This document shows positions 63,089 to 64,000 of a stretch of 64,000 nt of DNA, one piece after another; position 1 is the stretch's first letter, and every line of letters begins with the position of its first letter. Both the position numbers and the translations under genes were made by a program. Location of the stretch: positions 1 to 64,000 of the forward strand of contig PBYF01000143.1 in the NCBI GenBank assembly GCA_002729515.1. Reading direction: 5' to 3'. The stretch comes from Deltaproteobacteria bacterium (lineage in GTDB: Bacteria; Myxococcota_A; UBA9160; SMWR01). The notes below the pieces were generated by a model. It was given only the letters and a program-made list of their open reading frames with translations. It did not search any database and had not been told where the DNA came from.

Positions 63089-64000
63089 TTGCCGGGCGAG
63101 CCGTCGGGCCTCGAGGAGATCCTCGCGCGGGCCCGGGGCGAAATCGGCGAGGCCGCCACGCCCCAGGCGCTGACGGAAGTCCGCGCGCGCTACCTCGGGC
63201 GCAAGGGTTCGATCTCGTCCGAGCTGCGCGCACTGGGCAAGCTCGATCCCGCGCAGCGCAAGGTCCGCGGTCAGGCCGTGAACGCCGCCAAGCAGCGAGT
63301 CGAGGAACTGGTTGCAGCGCGGCGTTCCGAACTCGAGGGAGGCGAACGGGCACGCGAGCTCGCGGACAATCAGGTCGACATCACGCTGCCCGGAGCCACG
63401 CCGCCGGCCGGCCATCTCCATCCGCTGACCCACGTCACTCGCGACATGGTGAACTTCTTCGCCTCCATGGGGTTCTCGGTAGAGGACGGCCCGGAGGTCG
63501 AGACGGACTGGCACAACTTCGAAGCCCTGAACATTCCGCCGGAACATCCCGCACGAGATGAGCAGGACACTTTCTATCTCGAGGGCGGCAACCTGCTGCG
63601 CACCCAGACCTCGAACGTGCAGATCCGCGCGATGACGGGGCGCACTCCACCGCTGCGCTTCATCGCACCGGGCCGGGTCTACCGGCACGACACTTCGCTG
63701 AAACACAGTCCGATGTTTCACCAGATCGAGGGCTTCCTCGTCGATGAAAGGGTGACGTTCGGCGACCTGAAGGGCGTTCTCTTCGCGTTCGCGCGGCACC
63801 TCTTCGGTGCCGACAGCGCCCTTCGCTTCCGAGCCAACCACTTTCCGTTTACCGAGCCGTCGGCCGAGATGGACGTGCGCTGGCGCGGAGAATGGCTCGA
63901 GTGGGGCGGCTGCGGAATGATCCATCCGCACGTGCTCGAGCGCTGCGGCATCGATCCCGAGGCATGGCAGGGGTTCGCCTTCGGCATGGGCATCGACCGC
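63089..64000 (+). CDS. pheS: phenylalanyl-tRNA synthetase alpha subunit (3' end cut)
   Basis: The 304 codons present start at TTG directly after the rplT stop, giving MPGEPSGLEEILARARGEIG, the usual N-terminal coiled-coil. YLGRKGSISSELRALG, the class II motif 1 region PLTHVTRDMVNFFASMGF, motif 2 (RVYRHDTSLKHSPMFHQIEGF) and the start of motif 3 (GFAFGMGIDR) are all present. The window ends inside motif 3, about 25 residues short of a typical PheS. pheT is expected beyond the edge. Confidence 0.95.
   Translation, partial: MPGEPSGLEEILARARGEIGEAATPQALTEVRARYLGRKGSISSELRALGKLDPAQRKVRGQAVNAAKQRVEELVAARRSELEGGERARELADNQVDITLPGATPPAGHLHPLTHVTRDMVNFFASMGFSVEDGPEVETDWHNFEALNIPPEHPARDEQDTFYLEGGNLLRTQTSNVQIRAMTGRTPPLRFIAPGRVYRHDTSLKHSPMFHQIEGFLVDERVTFGDLKGVLFAFARHLFGADSALRFRANHFPFTEPSAEMDVRWRGEWLEWGGCGMIHPHVLERCGIDPEAWQGFAFGMGIDR

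Noticed and set aside
62081-63931. 616-codon minus-strand open frame opposite infC, rpmI, rplT and pheS
   Set aside because: The plus strand carries the universally conserved ribosomal and synthetase genes; this is a shadow.

Overview
The window is a high-GC (roughly two-thirds G+C), densely coding bacterial chromosome segment. Genes often overlap by a few bases (ATGA, GTGA, TTGA junctions) and many start with GTG or TTG. Several blocks have gene orders typical of Deltaproteobacteria-like lineages (Myxococcota, Desulfobacterota, Binatota): ftsH-folP-cdaA-cdaR-glmM-pdxJ-nnr-tsaE-lysC, rnc-era, infC-rpmI-rplT-pheS and guaB-guaA-dnaE. A fused isobutyryl-CoA mutase, an MglA-like GTPase and hopanoid head-group genes fit the same assignment. 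I cannot name the genus. I see no transposase, phage, integrase or CRISPR array.

Layout: 1-195 is a nested direct repeat. 222-4212 holds acyl-CoA metabolism genes (AMP-dependent ligase, MaoC-type hydratase, class III aminotransferase). 4238-15361 is a long plus-strand housekeeping run (tilS, ftsH, folate, c-di-AMP synthesis with glmM, a degenerate pdxJ, nnr, tsaE, lysC, a ComEA-like protein). 15372-20511 carries a YihY membrane protein, cysteine desulfurase, mnmA, rnc and era, followed by a carboxyltransferase subunit. 22122-31482 is a hopanoid head-group region. 31489-37557 (minus strand) is an ABC/HlyD/TolC export operon with a polytopic membrane protein upstream. 37634-44585 is a MerR regulator with two B12-dependent acyl-CoA mutases and MeaB. 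44662-49144 carries an MglA-like GTPase, ribBA and a MoxR/CoxE-type pair. 49145-49633 is a gene-free stretch rich in inverted repeats. 49634-60790 holds miaB, an unusual two-gene signalling pair, guaB, guaA and dnaE. The right end carries a secreted protein, tRNA-Val(GAC), infC, rpmI, rplT and the start of pheS.

The most interesting region is 22122-31482. hpnI, hpnK and hpnJ are the known enzymes that build the aminocyclitol ether head group of bacteriohopanetetrol. Here a DegT/StrS-type aminotransferase and two nucleotide-sugar epimerases sit between hpnK and hpnJ, and an arginine-dependent amidinotransferase with an intact Asp-His-Cys triad lies just beyond an HpnL-like membrane protein. 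My inference is that this cluster makes a further modified, possibly guanidinylated, cyclitol-ether hopanoid. The neighbouring four-gene exporter could be related, but that is weaker.

Other points to check are a PdxJ homologue that has lost every catalytic residue, infC apparently starting at CTG, a response regulator with a fresh 57-bp triplication next to a pseudo-receiver/pseudo-GTPase protein, and the structured DNA upstream of miaB.
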